From the NCBI GenBank assembly GCA_017987575.1, contig JAGNTK010000005.1, positions 1 through 54,175 on the forward strand: 54,175 nt of DNA. Direction: 5' to 3'. The DNA is from Novosphingobium sp. (GTDB lineage: Bacteria > Pseudomonadota > Alphaproteobacteria > Sphingomonadales > Sphingomonadaceae). This document shows, in pieces, positions 15,904-25,183 of the stretch (its first letter is position 1; every line of letters starts with the position of its first letter). Below the pieces are notes generated by a model. That model was not told the origin of the DNA. It saw only the letters and a program-made list of their open reading frames with translations, and searched no databases. Both the position numbers and the translations under genes were made by a program.

Positions 15904-17793
15904 ATGCGCAAGACTATCACTCTGGCGGCACTGCTGCTGACAACGACCGCGCTGGTTTCCGGCTGTGACAAGCTGGAGCAGGCCGTGGGCGGCAAGGCTG
16001 AGGTCAAGAACGCCGCCTATCCTGAGCAGGTGTTCTGGGGTGATACCCATCTCCATACCAGCAATTCAGTCGATGCGTTTGGTTTTGGCACCAGACTTGG
16101 GCCGGAAGAGGCGCTGCGGTTCGCGCGGGGTGAAGAAGTCGAGGCGTCCACCGGAACGAAGGCCAAGCTGGCCCGTCCACTCGATTTTCTGGTTATCTCT
16201 GACCACGGTGAAGGGATCGGCGCGACCAAGGCGCTTTATGATGCCCCGCGCATCGCGATCACCGATCCAACGATGCTGCGTTGGTACGATCTGATGCACG
16301 AAGGTCCCGAAGGGTCGCTGAAGGCAACTGGAGAGATGCTGGCGGCGCGGGCAAACAACACCATCCCCGCCGCGTTCAACGATCCCAAAAAGGCAGAATC
16401 ACGGATCAAGAGTCTGTGGGATGACCATATGGACACGGTCGAACGCTATAACGAACCGGGCAAGTTCACCGCCTTCATGGGTTTTGAATATACCCTGATG
16501 GACCGCGGTAACAACATGCACCGGAACGTTATTTTCCGCGATGGCAAGGACCGGGTTTCGTCGATCATCCCACTTGACCCATCGGGTGAGTTGAAGATCG
16601 ACAAGCTGTGGGACTTCATGGACGCCTATGAAAAGGGAACCGGCGGCAAGGTCCTGGCGATTCCGCACAATTCCAACGTTTCTAACGGCTTGATGTTCAT
16701 GTTCACCGACCCGACCGGCGGACCGATGAGCGCCGAATATGCCCGTCGCCGCGCCGCGCGCGAACCGATCGTCGAGATCACCCAAATCAAAGGCGATAGC
16801 GAAGCGCACCCATTCATGTCGCCAAACGATGAGTTCGCTGGTTATGGCACGTCGGGTTGGGATCAGGCTAACTTGCTCGGCAACATCAAAACCAAACCGG
16901 GTGACCTGCCCGGCTCCTACGTTCGCGAAGCACTCAAGCGCGGTCTGCTGATCGAGGCGCGGACCGGGGTGAACCCTTACAAGTTCGGCGTGATCGGCTC
17001 GACAGACAGCCACACTTCGCTGTCCACGCCAGAGGAGAACAACTTCTTCGGCAAGCATTCCGGCGTTGAACCCAGTGCCAAGCGGGCCACTGCGGGCTTC
17101 GTCCCGGGGGTCAATTCCGGCCGGATGAACTGGCAATCGCTGGCCAGTGGCTATGCAGCTGTCTGGGCCACATCTAACAGCCGTGAGGCCATCTTCGATG
17201 CGATGATGCGTAAGGAGGTTTACGCCACAACCGGGCCGCGGATGACGGTGCGCGTGTTTGGCGGGTGGGACTTCAAAGCCGCCGACCTGAACGGCGATTG
17301 GGTCAAGGCAGGTTATACCCGCGGCGTGCCGATGGGCGGCACATTGAAGGCTGGTGGCACCGGCGCCCCCAGCTTTGTGATTTCGGCGCTCAAAGACCCG
17401 CAGGATGCCAATCTTGATCGGGTGCAAGTTGTCAAAGGCTGGGTTGATGCCGCCGGGCAATCGCACGAACAGGTGTTCGACGTGATCTGGAGCGAAATGG
17501 ACGGCAAGCGCAAGGCGGCGGGCGGCAAGATCCCGGCGGTGGGCGATACGATCGATCTCGCCACGGCAACCTATCAAAACACGATCGGGGCACCAACTCT
17601 GGCCACTGTCTGGTCCGACCCTGAATTCGACCCCAAGCAGCGTGCGTTCTACTATGTGCGCGTACTGCAAATCCCCACCCCGACCTGGATGGCCTATGAC
17701 GCGGTCAAGTATAAGCTGACCCTGCCGCCAGAGATCCCTTTGAAGCACCAGGAACGCGCCTATACATCGGCGATCTGGTACAACCCAAGCTGA
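15904..17793 (+). CDS. DUF3604 lipoprotein, second of a tandem pair
   Basis: This 629-residue paralogue of the preceding gene is colinear over its whole length. It has the same lipobox type (LVSGC), the same DTHLHTSN, ISDHGEG and STDSHTSL metal-site segments, and long identical stretches such as those around PHNSN and EITQIKGDSE. The main differences lie in the signal peptide and in the loop around residues 390-400. It has GGGAGGGA-type ribosome sites upstream. The stop is 4 bases from the parvulin gene, so it is in an operon with it. Confidence 0.87.
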   Translation: MRKTITLAALLLTTTALVSGCDKLEQAVGGKAEVKNAAYPEQVFWGDTHLHTSNSVDAFGFGTRLGPEEALRFARGEEVEASTGTKAKLARPLDFLVISDHGEGIGATKALYDAPRIAITDPTMLRWYDLMHEGPEGSLKATGEMLAARANNTIPAAFNDPKKAESRIKSLWDDHMDTVERYNEPGKFTAFMGFEYTLMDRGNNMHRNVIFRDGKDRVSSIIPLDPSGELKIDKLWDFMDAYEKGTGGKVLAIPHNSNVSNGLMFMFTDPTGGPMSAEYARRRAAREPIVEITQIKGDSEAHPFMSPNDEFAGYGTSGWDQANLLGNIKTKPGDLPGSYVREALKRGLLIEARTGVNPYKFGVIGSTDSHTSLSTPEENNFFGKHSGVEPSAKRATAGFVPGVNSGRMNWQSLASGYAAVWATSNSREAIFDAMMRKEVYATTGPRMTVRVFGGWDFKAADLNGDWVKAGYTRGVPMGGTLKAGGTGAPSFVISALKDPQDANLDRVQVVKGWVDAAGQSHEQVFDVIWSEMDGKRKAAGGKIPAVGDTIDLATATYQNTIGAPTLATVWSDPEFDPKQRAFYYVRVLQIPTPTWMAYDAVKYKLTLPPEIPLKHQERAYTSAIWYNPS

Positions 17794-17797
17794 GGTC

Positions 17798-18625
17798 ATG
17801 ACGATCAACGATACCGTCCGGCGGCTCCTCAAGGAGCCGCTGGTTCATTTCCTGCTGGCCGGCTTGCTGGTCTTCATTCTGCTGTCCGGCCGCGCCCCTG
17901 ACTTGGGTGAGCGGAGGATTGTGGTCGACGAGCGCGTGGTCGCAGGGCTGGTTGGCCGGTTTCAAGACAGTTTCCGTCGCCTTCCTACAAAAGAGGAAAC
18001 CGACGGCTTGATCCGCGATTGGGTGCAGGATCAGGTCTACTACCGCGAAGCGCTGGTGTTGGGGCTGGATCAGGGCGACGAGGTTGTCGTCCGCCGAATG
18101 CGCCGCAAGATGGAAGGGATGGCGGTTGCCGAAGCGGAGACCCAGACTCCATCAGATGCTGAGCTGCAAGCACTGATCGACAAAGATCCTGCTCGATACG
18201 CCGAGGATCCGCGTATTAGCTTTGAACAGCTGTATCTGGGTGCGGACAGCCCCGACACGCGCAAGACTGCAGAGCAGCAGATGGTCTTGCTGCGTCAGGG
18301 TAAATCGGTGCCGGCCTTGCCGATCCCGCTCCCCGGCAAATTCAGCAACGCTTCGGGCGCCGACATCGCTGGTCAATTCGGTGACGAATTCACACTGGGC
18401 CTGCGCAACTTGTCTGCGGGCCAGTGGAGTGGCCCGATCGCCTCTGGGCTTGGCCTCCATCTGGTCCGGGTGACCGAGCGCGGCGCGGCTGAACCGCCCA
18501 AGCTGAGCAAGGTGCGCCAGCGGGTGGAGAACGATTGGCGTGCTGCAGCGGCGGCCAAAGCGCAGGGCGATGCCTATTCCCGGATTTTGAAGGGCTATGA
18601 CGTGGTGATCGAGCTGCCCAAGTGA
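17798..18625 (+). CDS. Membrane-anchored parvulin-type peptidyl-prolyl isomerase
   Basis: This 275-residue protein has one N-terminal membrane segment (residues about 14-32). A SurA/PpiD-like chaperone helix region follows (about 45-135), then a PpiC-type rotamase domain (about 140-245) with ISFEQLYLG, a DEFTLGLRNL segment and SGLGLHLVRV. It would fold or deliver secreted proteins in the periplasm. Placed directly after two DUF3604 lipoproteins and overlapping the HupE/UreJ gene by GTGA, it is probably a dedicated folding factor for them. That role is inferred from context. Confidence 0.8.
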   Translation: MTINDTVRRLLKEPLVHFLLAGLLVFILLSGRAPDLGERRIVVDERVVAGLVGRFQDSFRRLPTKEETDGLIRDWVQDQVYYREALVLGLDQGDEVVVRRMRRKMEGMAVAEAETQTPSDAELQALIDKDPARYAEDPRISFEQLYLGADSPDTRKTAEQQMVLLRQGKSVPALPIPLPGKFSNASGADIAGQFGDEFTLGLRNLSAGQWSGPIASGLGLHLVRVTERGAAEPPKLSKVRQRVENDWRAAAAAKAQGDAYSRILKGYDVVIELPK

Positions 18626-19605
18626 GCATGCTGCACCGCCTTTGTTTCGCAGTACTCATGCTTTTCGCGGCTCTGCCCGCGCAGGCCGATGAATTGCGTC
18701 CGGGGTATCTTGAACTAACCCAGCTCGATACTCAGCAATGGAAGCTGGTCTGGAAAGCACCAGTGCTGGGCGGCCTGGCCACCCGCACCCGCCCCGCCTT
18801 TCCCGAATTCTGCAGCCAAAGCCCGCCACAAGCTCGGGTTGAAGGAGCGGTGCTGGTTGCTGAGAGCCGCCTTACTTGCACAAAGGACCTTGCCGGAGCA
18901 CAGGTTGGGCTAGCCGGAATGGACGCTGCTTTTACCGATGCCCTGCTGCGGGTTGCGCCGCTGGGCCGCCCAATCCAGACCACCCGGCTGACCCAGCAGA
19001 CCACGATGGTGACCGTCGCCACAGTGCCCGACGCCTGGGAAGTGGCGCGAAGCTATTTCGTGCTGGGGGTGGAGCATATTCTGACGGGCTATGATCACTT
19101 GCTGTTCGTGATCGCGCTGGTTTTGCTGCTCGGGCGGCTTAGTCCGGTAATCAAAGCTGCGACGGCCTTTACCGTCGCGCATTCCCTAACTTTGGTCGGA
19201 TCGACGCTGGGGTTGGTCGGATTGGCCCAGGCTCCGGTTGAAGCGCTGGTGGCATTGTCGATCGTGTTTTTGGCGGTGGAGATCGCCAAACAGAAACCCG
19301 GCGATCCAGGTCTGACTGAGCGACTACCCTGGCTGGTCGCTTTCCTGTTCGGGCTGCTGCACGGTTTCGGATTTGCCGGAGCACTGCGCGAGATCGGCCT
19401 GCCAGAAAGCGACGTGCCAACCGCACTGCTGACTTTCAACCTGGGCGTCGAGGCAGGGCAACTGGCAATCGTTGCGGCCGTGATCGCAATCATCGCGTTG
19501 ACCCGCCGGCTTCGTCCACAGACGCTGCGTCCAGCCACTTTGACCGCGACCTATGCCATCGGCATCACTGCAAGCTTCTGGTTCATCGAAAGACTGGTGT
19601 CTTGA
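18622..19605 (+). CDS. HupE/UreJ-family membrane protein
   Basis: This 327-residue protein has a signal peptide (ends PAQA), a periplasmic beta-rich domain (about 25-140) and a C-terminal block of about seven membrane segments. The block contains the metal-site motifs HILTGYDHLLF and VAHSLTL, and a later HGFGFAG. HupE/UreJ proteins are linked to nickel handling for hydrogenase or urease, but this longer type with a soluble domain travels with DUF3604 genes rather than nickel enzymes. A role in metal supply to the DUF3604 proteins is inference. The GTG start overlaps the upstream stop, and its own stop overlaps the next gene. Confidence 0.8.
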   Translation: MSMLHRLCFAVLMLFAALPAQADELRPGYLELTQLDTQQWKLVWKAPVLGGLATRTRPAFPEFCSQSPPQARVEGAVLVAESRLTCTKDLAGAQVGLAGMDAAFTDALLRVAPLGRPIQTTRLTQQTTMVTVATVPDAWEVARSYFVLGVEHILTGYDHLLFVIALVLLLGRLSPVIKAATAFTVAHSLTLVGSTLGLVGLAQAPVEALVALSIVFLAVEIAKQKPGDPGLTERLPWLVAFLFGLLHGFGFAGALREIGLPESDVPTALLTFNLGVEAGQLAIVAAVIAIIALTRRLRPQTLRPATLTATYAIGITASFWFIERLVS

Positions 19606-20576
19606 GCGACAGCCGCCGGATCCACGGGCTCGATGCGATGCGCGGCCTTGCTGCCTTCTGCGTCTTTGCGTTTCACGCCAATGGCCTGTTCGATGAAATC
19701 CCGAATGTGTTCGCCAAGGGCTATCTGGCGGTCGATTTCTTCATGATGCTGTCAGGCTATCTGATGGCCCGGACCTATGAAGGGCGGATGCAGGCCGGAC
19801 TCTCGCCCGAAAAGTTCTTCGCGCTGCGGTACCGGCGGCTGTGGTTGACCATGGCGATCGGCAGTCTGTTTGGGATTCCCTACCTATGGCTGGTGGCGGG
19901 TGATCCGGCGCTATTTGCGATTGCTCTGGTTCTCAACCTGTTGCTGATACCCTTCCCGCTCAACAACGAGCTGTTTCCGCTTAATATTCCGGCTTGGTCG
20001 ATCTTTTACGAACTTGCCGCAAACCTGACCCACGTTGTTCTGTTGCGGCGGATGTCGACACCGTTATTGCTTGGCTTTGCCTTGCTGCTGGCGCTGCCGC
20101 TGGCCTATTTCACCAGCTTCAAGGGTGACGTCGATTTCGGTGCATTCAAACTACAGTTCGGGCCCGCGTTGGTCCGCGCCTTGGTCTCCTATTCAATCGG
20201 GGTGGTGTTGTGGCGCTGGTGGCAAGATGAGCCTCCGCTTAAGATTCCGCCCGCGTTGGCGATCATCGCCGCACCGCTCGTGATGACAACCCCGTTGGTC
20301 GCACTGGGTTGGGTATATGACACTGCCTTCACCTTGCTGATCTGCCCGCTGTTACTGGCAGGTGGACTGCGGATGCGAGGCGCACCGCGTTGGGCAGTGC
20401 TTTCCGGGATGGTCTCGTTCCCGCTCTATGCGGTGCACATGGCTGTGCTGCGCAGCGGCTATATCAACCACACCAACCCATGGTTGACCACCTCCGCCGC
20501 GCTGGTCGCAGGTATTGCACTGACAGCATGGTTGTTCATCCGCGAACAGCGTGCCAAAGCGCGCGCAACGATTTGA
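19602..20576 (+). CDS. Acyltransferase 3 family membrane protein
   Basis: This 324-residue protein starts at TTG within the TTGA overlap with the preceding stop. It begins with the family signature: RIHGLDAMRGLAAFCVFAFH, then a later FFMMLSGYLMARTY. About nine to ten membrane segments follow. Members transfer acyl groups to extracytoplasmic sugars or lipids, and the acceptor here is unknown. It closes the overlapping DUF3604-parvulin-HupE chain, so a lipid or glycan modification in the same process is possible. Confidence 0.82.
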   Translation: MSDSRRIHGLDAMRGLAAFCVFAFHANGLFDEIPNVFAKGYLAVDFFMMLSGYLMARTYEGRMQAGLSPEKFFALRYRRLWLTMAIGSLFGIPYLWLVAGDPALFAIALVLNLLLIPFPLNNELFPLNIPAWSIFYELAANLTHVVLLRRMSTPLLLGFALLLALPLAYFTSFKGDVDFGAFKLQFGPALVRALVSYSIGVVLWRWWQDEPPLKIPPALAIIAAPLVMTTPLVALGWVYDTAFTLLICPLLLAGGLRMRGAPRWAVLSGMVSFPLYAVHMAVLRSGYINHTNPWLTTSAALVAGIALTAWLFIREQRAKARATI

Positions 20577-20593
20577 TCTGGAGACATACCGCC

Positions 20594-21400
20594 ATGGATA
20601 GCCCGGTCCTCTACTCGCTCGACGCCGATGGGATTGCCACGATCACGCTCAACCGGCCCGAACTGCGCAACCCGATTTCGGATCTCGACCTGATCGAAGC
20701 GCTGCTCGATACGCTGGCGAAGATGGAAGACGATCCCAAAGTTCGCGTCGCAATCCTGACCGGGGCCGGCACGGCGTTCTCCGCTGGCGGTAATCTGAAG
20801 GCCATGTTGCCGGATTCGGGCGGGCTTAATGCCAGCCTCCCAGCGCGTACCCGCCGCAACTACAAGAGCGGGATCCAGCGCCTGCCGCTGGCCTTCGCCG
20901 CACTGGAAGTTCCAGTGATTGCCGCTGTCAATGGTCCTGCGATCGGTGCCGGGCTCGACCTAGCCTGCATGTGCGATCTGCGCGTGGCGGGTGAAAGCGC
21001 CAAGTTCGCCGAAAGCTTCGTCAAGCTGGGGATCATCCCAGGCGACGGCGGGGCTTGGCTGATCCAGCGGATCGTCGGCTTTTCCAAGGCCGCGGAATTG
21101 ACCCTGACAGGCGAGACGATTGATGCCACCGAGGCGCTCAAGATCGGTCTGGTCAATCAGGTTGTGCCCGATGGCGAACTGATGGAAGCCGCCCGCGCCT
21201 TTGCGCTGCGGATCGCCTGTAATCCCGGCTTCGCGGTGCGAATGGCCAAGCGGCTGATCTGGGATGCGCAGTCGATGAGCATCGGCCAAGTGCTTGAAAT
21301 GTCCGCAGCGATGCAGGCCGTCGCTCATGCGACCAAGGACAATGCCGAGGCGGTGGGTGCGTTCCTCGAAAAGCGCAAGCCGGTGTTCAAGGGCGATTGA
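20594..21400 (+). CDS. Enoyl-CoA hydratase/isomerase (crotonase) family protein
   Basis: The chosen ATG gives 268 residues; upstream in-frame sequence lies in the acyltransferase gene. Crotonase features are the oxyanion-hole segments AFSAGGNLKAM (about residue 62) and GPAIGAGLDLACMCDLR (about 118), and a catalytic Glu candidate near FAESFVKLGIIPGDGG (about 143-158). It acts on acyl-CoA thioesters in the cytosol, but the exact reaction (hydration, isomerisation or hydrolysis) cannot be read from sequence. It lies 17 bases after the acyltransferase gene and may be cotranscribed. Confidence 0.82.
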   Translation: MDSPVLYSLDADGIATITLNRPELRNPISDLDLIEALLDTLAKMEDDPKVRVAILTGAGTAFSAGGNLKAMLPDSGGLNASLPARTRRNYKSGIQRLPLAFAALEVPVIAAVNGPAIGAGLDLACMCDLRVAGESAKFAESFVKLGIIPGDGGAWLIQRIVGFSKAAELTLTGETIDATEALKIGLVNQVVPDGELMEAARAFALRIACNPGFAVRMAKRLIWDAQSMSIGQVLEMSAAMQAVAHATKDNAEAVGAFLEKRKPVFKGD

Positions 21401-21429
21401 TCCACTGCAATGTGATTTGCACGCTAGAC

Positions 21430-21447
21430 ATCACATTATAATGTGAT
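21430..21447. promoter_or_regulatory. Perfect palindromic operator over the ribB -10
   Basis: ATCACATTATAATGTGAT is a perfect 18-base palindrome whose centre holds a consensus -10, TATAAT (21437-21442). A third half-site, AATGTGAT, lies at 21409-21416. The ribB ATG is 12 bases downstream, so the mRNA leader would be about ten bases long with no clear ribosome site. A protein bound here would block transcription. The HTH at the N-terminus of the ribB product itself is an obvious candidate. Confidence 0.7.
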
Positions 21448-21458
21448 ACCCAGTAAGC

Positions 21459-22730
21459 ATGTCAAACACGATCATCGAACGCGTCCGCCGCCTTGTCACT
21501 GACGGGGGTATGTCGCGCGCCGGTCTGGCCCGCGCGGCCGGACTTCACGCCAACACCTTGCGCGATTGCACCGAAGAAGGATGGAACCCCACTTCCGATA
21601 CGTTGCGCAAGCTCGAACGCTGCCTGTGGGATAGCGACGAGGAGCCGGTGTTAGTCGGGATTGAAGAGATCATCGAAGAAGCCCGCAATGGCCGGATGTT
21701 CATCCTGGTAGATGACGAAGATCGCGAGAACGAGGGTGACCTTGTCATCCCGGCACAGATGGCGACCCCGGATGCCGTCAACTTCATGGCAACGCATGGC
21801 CGCGGGCTGATCTGTCTAACCCTGACCAGGACGCGGACCGAGCAGCTTGGCCTGGAATTGATGAGCCGCAACAACGGCACCCGCCACGAAACCGCTTTCA
21901 CGGTCTCGATCGAGGCACGCGAAGGGGTGACCACCGGCATTTCAGCAGGAGACCGGGCCCGAACCGTTGCCGTGGCGATTGACGCCGGAAAGGGCCGCGA
22001 TGACATCGTTACCCCGGGTCACGTCTTTCCTCTGATCGCGCGTGATGGCGGGACGCTTGTTCGCGCTGGCCATACCGAAGCCTCGGTCGATATCTCGCGG
22101 CTGGCCGGGCTCAACCCATCGGGCGTGATCTGCGAGATCATGAATGAGGATGGGACCATGGCCCGGATGGACGATCTGGTGCCCTTCGCCCGTCGTCATG
22201 GCCTGAAGATGGGCACGATCCGCGATCTGATCGAATACCGCCGCAAGCATGATCGGCTGGTAGAATGCGTCAGCGAGGCCCCGTTCACCTCAGATTATGG
22301 CGGAGCATGGACCGCCAAGACCTATCGCAACAAAATCGACGGGTCGGTCAACATCGTGCTGCAGAAGGGCCATGTTGTTTCTGGCGAGCCAACTCTGGTG
22401 CGGATGCATGGAATCTCGATCTTTTCCGACGTGCTGGGTCAACCCGGCCCCCGCAAGCGCACCTTGCAGCGAGCCATGGATGCCATCGGCGATAATGAAT
22501 CCGGCGTGATTGTGCTGCTTATGCCCAATTCACCCGATCAACTGAGTGCTGAAGTCGGCGGGACCAAGGGACCAGAAATGGATCTGCGGGCCTATGGAAT
22601 CGGTGCCCAGATCTTGGCGGACCTTGGGATCCATGACATGATCCTGCTGACCAACTCCCACCGAAATATCGTTGCGATTGAAGGCTATGGCCTGAACATC
22701 GTGGGCGAACGCCCGATTCCCGAAGGATAA
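21459..22730 (+). CDS. ribB: HTH-RibB-RibX: 3,4-dihydroxy-2-butanone-4-phosphate synthase with N-terminal HTH
   Basis: This 423-residue protein has three parts. Residues 1-58 form a Cro/C1-like HTH ([19 protein letters not shown]). Residues about 66-265 are RibB, with [30 protein letters not shown] and TPGHVFPL; it makes the four-carbon precursor of riboflavin from ribulose 5-phosphate. The C-terminal 150 residues resemble GTP cyclohydrolase II but lack all three zinc cysteines (the place of the C-x10-C-x-C pattern reads [16 protein letters not shown]). This matches RibBX proteins, where the RibA-like part has lost that activity. The palindrome at the promoter suggests self-regulation. Confidence 0.9.
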   Translation: MSNTIIERVRRLVTDGGMSRAGLARAAGLHANTLRDCTEEGWNPTSDTLRKLERCLWDSDEEPVLVGIEEIIEEARNGRMFILVDDEDRENEGDLVIPAQMATPDAVNFMATHGRGLICLTLTRTRTEQLGLELMSRNNGTRHETAFTVSIEAREGVTTGISAGDRARTVAVAIDAGKGRDDIVTPGHVFPLIARDGGTLVRAGHTEASVDISRLAGLNPSGVICEIMNEDGTMARMDDLVPFARRHGLKMGTIRDLIEYRRKHDRLVECVSEAPFTSDYGGAWTAKTYRNKIDGSVNIVLQKGHVVSGEPTLVRMHGISIFSDVLGQPGPRKRTLQRAMDAIGDNESGVIVLLMPNSPDQLSAEVGGTKGPEMDLRAYGIGAQILADLGIHDMILLTNSHRNIVAIEGYGLNIVGERPIPEG

Positions 22731-22734
22731 ACCC

Positions 22735-23154
22735 ATGGCCAAATTTCTGATCGTCGAAGCCCGGTTCTATGACCACCTCAACGATATGCTGGTCGCCGGT
22801 GCCAAGGCTGCACTGAAAGGCGCTGGGCACAAGTCAGAGGTGCTGACCGTTCCCGGCGCACTCGAGATTCCCGGCGCGATTGCGCTGGCCGAACAATCGG
22901 GCGAGTTTGATGGCTTCGTCGCGATCGGCGTGGTGATCCGGGGTGAGACCTATCACTTCGAAATCGTCGCAGGCGAATCTGCGCGCGGGATCATGGCCCT
23001 GACCATGGACGGTATCGCCATCGGCAATGGCATTCTGACTGTTGAGGATGAAGCGCAGGCGCTGGTCCGTGCTGATCCTGCCCAGAAGGACAAGGGCGGG
23101 GAGGCCGCCAAGGCTGCCCTGGCCCTATTTGCGCTGAAGGAAAAATTCGCATGA
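22735..23154 (+). CDS. ribH: 6,7-dimethyl-8-ribityllumazine synthase
   Basis: This 139-residue protein has the family features [10 protein letters not shown], the substrate loop [12 protein letters not shown] with the catalytic His, and GNGILTVED. It condenses the RibB product with the pyrimidine precursor to make lumazine, the step before riboflavin. It lies 4 bases after ribB and overlaps the aldo/keto reductase by ATGA, so the three genes are probably one transcript under the ribB promoter. Confidence 0.93.
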   Translation: MAKFLIVEARFYDHLNDMLVAGAKAALKGAGHKSEVLTVPGALEIPGAIALAEQSGEFDGFVAIGVVIRGETYHFEIVAGESARGIMALTMDGIAIGNGILTVEDEAQALVRADPAQKDKGGEAAKAALALFALKEKFA

Positions 23155-24074
23155 CCTCGCACCCTGCGATTGCCGGCATCCCGCTTGTACTGGGCGGCAA
23201 CGTGTTCGGCTTCACCGCTGACCTCGACGCCAGCTTTGCGGTGCTGGGCGCGTTCTATGAATGCGGCGGGCGGATGATCGATACTGCCGATGTCTATTCT
23301 GCCTGGGTCCCCGGCCATAAGGGCGGAGAGAGTGAGACCGTGCTTGGCAAATGGTTCGCGGCCAGCGGCAAACGCGGCGAAATGCGGCTACACACCAAGA
23401 CCGGGATGCTTGGCGGAGCTGAACTTTATGAACCGGCGCGTATTCTGACTTCGCTCGATGCTTCGCTGGAACGTCTGCAAACCGATTACGTCGATCTCTA
23501 CTACGCCCACCGGGACTATGAGGAACTGGCTGTTGGGGACATTGTCAGTGCTTTCAATGGTGCAGTACAGACCGGCAAAGTTCGCTCGCTAGGCGCGTCG
23601 AACTTCACCGCAGAACGGCTTGCGGCTGCACTCGATGCAGCAACTGAGCAAGGCGCCATGCCATTCAGCGTGCTTCAAAACGAGTACAACCTCGTGTCCC
23701 GCGAGGCTTATGGGGCCGAACTGCAGGCGCTGTGCACCACACATTCGATCCCGATGCTACCGTTCTACGGTCTCGCTTCAGGGTTCCTGACTGGCAAGTA
23801 CCGCACCGAAGCCGATCTCGGTAAATCGGTTCGGGGTCAGCGAATGACCAAACTGATCGAAACCGGACGGCCGATGCTGGAGGCGTTGGACGCTGTAGTC
23901 CGCGAAACCGGCGCAAGCCACGCGCAGGTTGCACTCGCTTGGCTGCGGGTTCAGCCTGGTGTCGGCGCACCAATCGCCAGCGCTACGTCGGTAGAGCAAG
24001 TCCGAGAGCTGTGCGAATCAGCCAGCCTGAAGTTGACTGATGAACAGCTCAATCGGTTGACTTTAGCTGGCTAA
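23151..24074 (+). CDS. Aldo/keto reductase
   Basis: This 307-residue TIM-barrel protein has the AKR motifs: catalytic Asp and Tyr in [14 protein letters not shown], Lys in HTKTGML, His in YYAHRD, and the NADP-binding region near GAPIASATS at the C-terminus. It belongs to the YajO/Tas-like group, whose physiological substrates are usually unknown. Its coupling to ribH suggests cotranscription rather than a proven role in riboflavin synthesis. It ends in a 12-base convergent overlap with the DUF1254 gene. Confidence 0.85.
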   Translation: MTSHPAIAGIPLVLGGNVFGFTADLDASFAVLGAFYECGGRMIDTADVYSAWVPGHKGGESETVLGKWFAASGKRGEMRLHTKTGMLGGAELYEPARILTSLDASLERLQTDYVDLYYAHRDYEELAVGDIVSAFNGAVQTGKVRSLGASNFTAERLAAALDAATEQGAMPFSVLQNEYNLVSREAYGAELQALCTTHSIPMLPFYGLASGFLTGKYRTEADLGKSVRGQRMTKLIETGRPMLEALDAVVRETGASHAQVALAWLRVQPGVGAPIASATSVEQVRELCESASLKLTDEQLNRLTLAG

Positions 24075-24590
24075 CTGCTGGCACTTGTCGCCGCGGCGGG
24101 CTTGATCCGCTGCGGCGAACAGTTCGGCATTCGGTGCCAGTCGCCGGTCAAGCACAATGCCGCGCACCGTCGGCGAGATAACCGCCTTGGTCCCTGCCGG
24201 GGTGGCCTGCCCTTCTCGCGCCAAAGCAAAGCGAATGCCTTCTGGCGATTGGCTGGTGTCAAACACTGCGATATTGTCAGTATTTGCTGCAAACACCGAG
24301 ATTGAGACATAGCCCTGATTGGGGCTGGGTGCGGCTTCGATCAAAAGAGGGCCATTTGAAAGGTCATAGGCGCAGGTGGCATAGGCCAGATCAGGTGAAG
24401 GCCGCACAACACTGCGCGAGTTCTGGGTGGTGCGGCTGCCAAAGGCGAACTGGTTGATCAATTTTCCGTCCTGCGAGACCCGCTCCATCGCAATGTTCAT
24501 CAAGAAGTGCGGGACGAACAGCACCAGTCCGATATGCCCGGCAACGGCGGCGACAATAAACGTCAAGATCAGTTTAGCGCGGCGGGTCAT
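24063..24590 (-). CDS. DUF1254-family membrane-anchored protein
   Basis: This 175-residue protein has one N-terminal membrane segment (about residues 7-27) and an extracytoplasmic domain with the DUF1254-like segment RPSPDLAYATCAYDLSNGPL. It is shorter than stand-alone DUF1254 proteins. It is the last gene of a four-gene - strand operon and overlaps the DUF1214 gene by ATGA. DUF1254 and DUF1214 are normally halves of one protein, so the two products probably form a complex. No biochemical function is known. Confidence 0.72.
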   Translation of the reverse strand: MTRRAKLILTFIVAAVAGHIGLVLFVPHFLMNIAMERVSQDGKLINQFAFGSRTTQNSRSVVRPSPDLAYATCAYDLSNGPLLIEAAPSPNQGYVSISVFAANTDNIAVFDTSQSPEGIRFALAREGQATPAGTKAVISPTVRGIVLDRRLAPNAELFAAADQARRGDKCQQLAS

Positions 24591-25183
24591 GCCTTGCCTC
24601 CGCAGTTCAGTTTGGTGACTTTGGGCATGGGTATCGTTGCGAAATCCGCCTGTGCCTGTTCATTGGGCTGGTATATCCGCAGGGTGATATCGTAGGCGCC
24701 AGCTTTGCGGGTTGAAGCCCACGCGGTTCCTTCCGGCCGCACCGGCGCCAGGATTGCGCTCCACTGTCCGCTCGCATCGGGCTTCACCTCGGTAGCATCG
24801 AACGACAACGCATCATCATCATTGAGCGGCAGATAGTTGTCGGCCGCATAGACCGTCACCGACCACCACTGACCCGGCAAAACCCCGCCGGTGACGCGGT
24901 AGCTGCACTCTTCGCGCAGCGGATCACCGGCATCGTCGGTTTTCCGGGTGAAATAGATCGCCTGGCTCTTGTTCAGTGCCAGCAGCCCGCTGACCGCAAC
25001 GCGGGCCCGCAGCCAAGGATCAGCGTCTGCTGATCCGGTTACCGAACTACCGCTCCAGCCGTTGTAGTCTTCACCGCCCATGCCCCGAGTGATCGCTGAC
25101 CATCCGCTAAGGAGACCAACAATCAGCCCACTGGCGATTGTTGCAGCAATGGCCCAACTGGTCAGTTGTCTGGTGTCAGCCAA
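24587..25183 (-). CDS. DUF1214-family membrane-anchored protein
   Basis: This 198-residue protein has an N-terminal membrane segment (about 10-30), then a beta-sandwich domain with NKSQAIYFTRKTDDAG, QWWSVTVYAADNYLP and a C-terminal DITLRIYQPN. These are typical of DUF1214, the C-terminal half of the DUF1254/DUF1214 proteins. It overlaps the upstream gene by 8 bases and the DUF1254 gene by 4. The product should face the periplasm. Confidence 0.77.
   Translation of the reverse strand: MADTRQLTSWAIAATIASGLIVGLLSGWSAITRGMGGEDYNGWSGSSVTGSADADPWLRARVAVSGLLALNKSQAIYFTRKTDDAGDPLREECSYRVTGGVLPGQWWSVTVYAADNYLPLNDDDALSFDATEVKPDASGQWSAILAPVRPEGTAWASTRKAGAYDITLRIYQPNEQAQADFATIPMPKVTKLNCGGKA

Noticed and set aside
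16399..17832. A 477-residue open frame on the - strand
   Set aside because: It lies fully opposite the second DUF3604 gene, which has clear signal peptide and motifs.
21401..21458. FMN riboswitch upstream of ribB
   Set aside because: Only 58 bases separate the genes and the -10 lies about 17 bases before the start codon, so no aptamer can fit.
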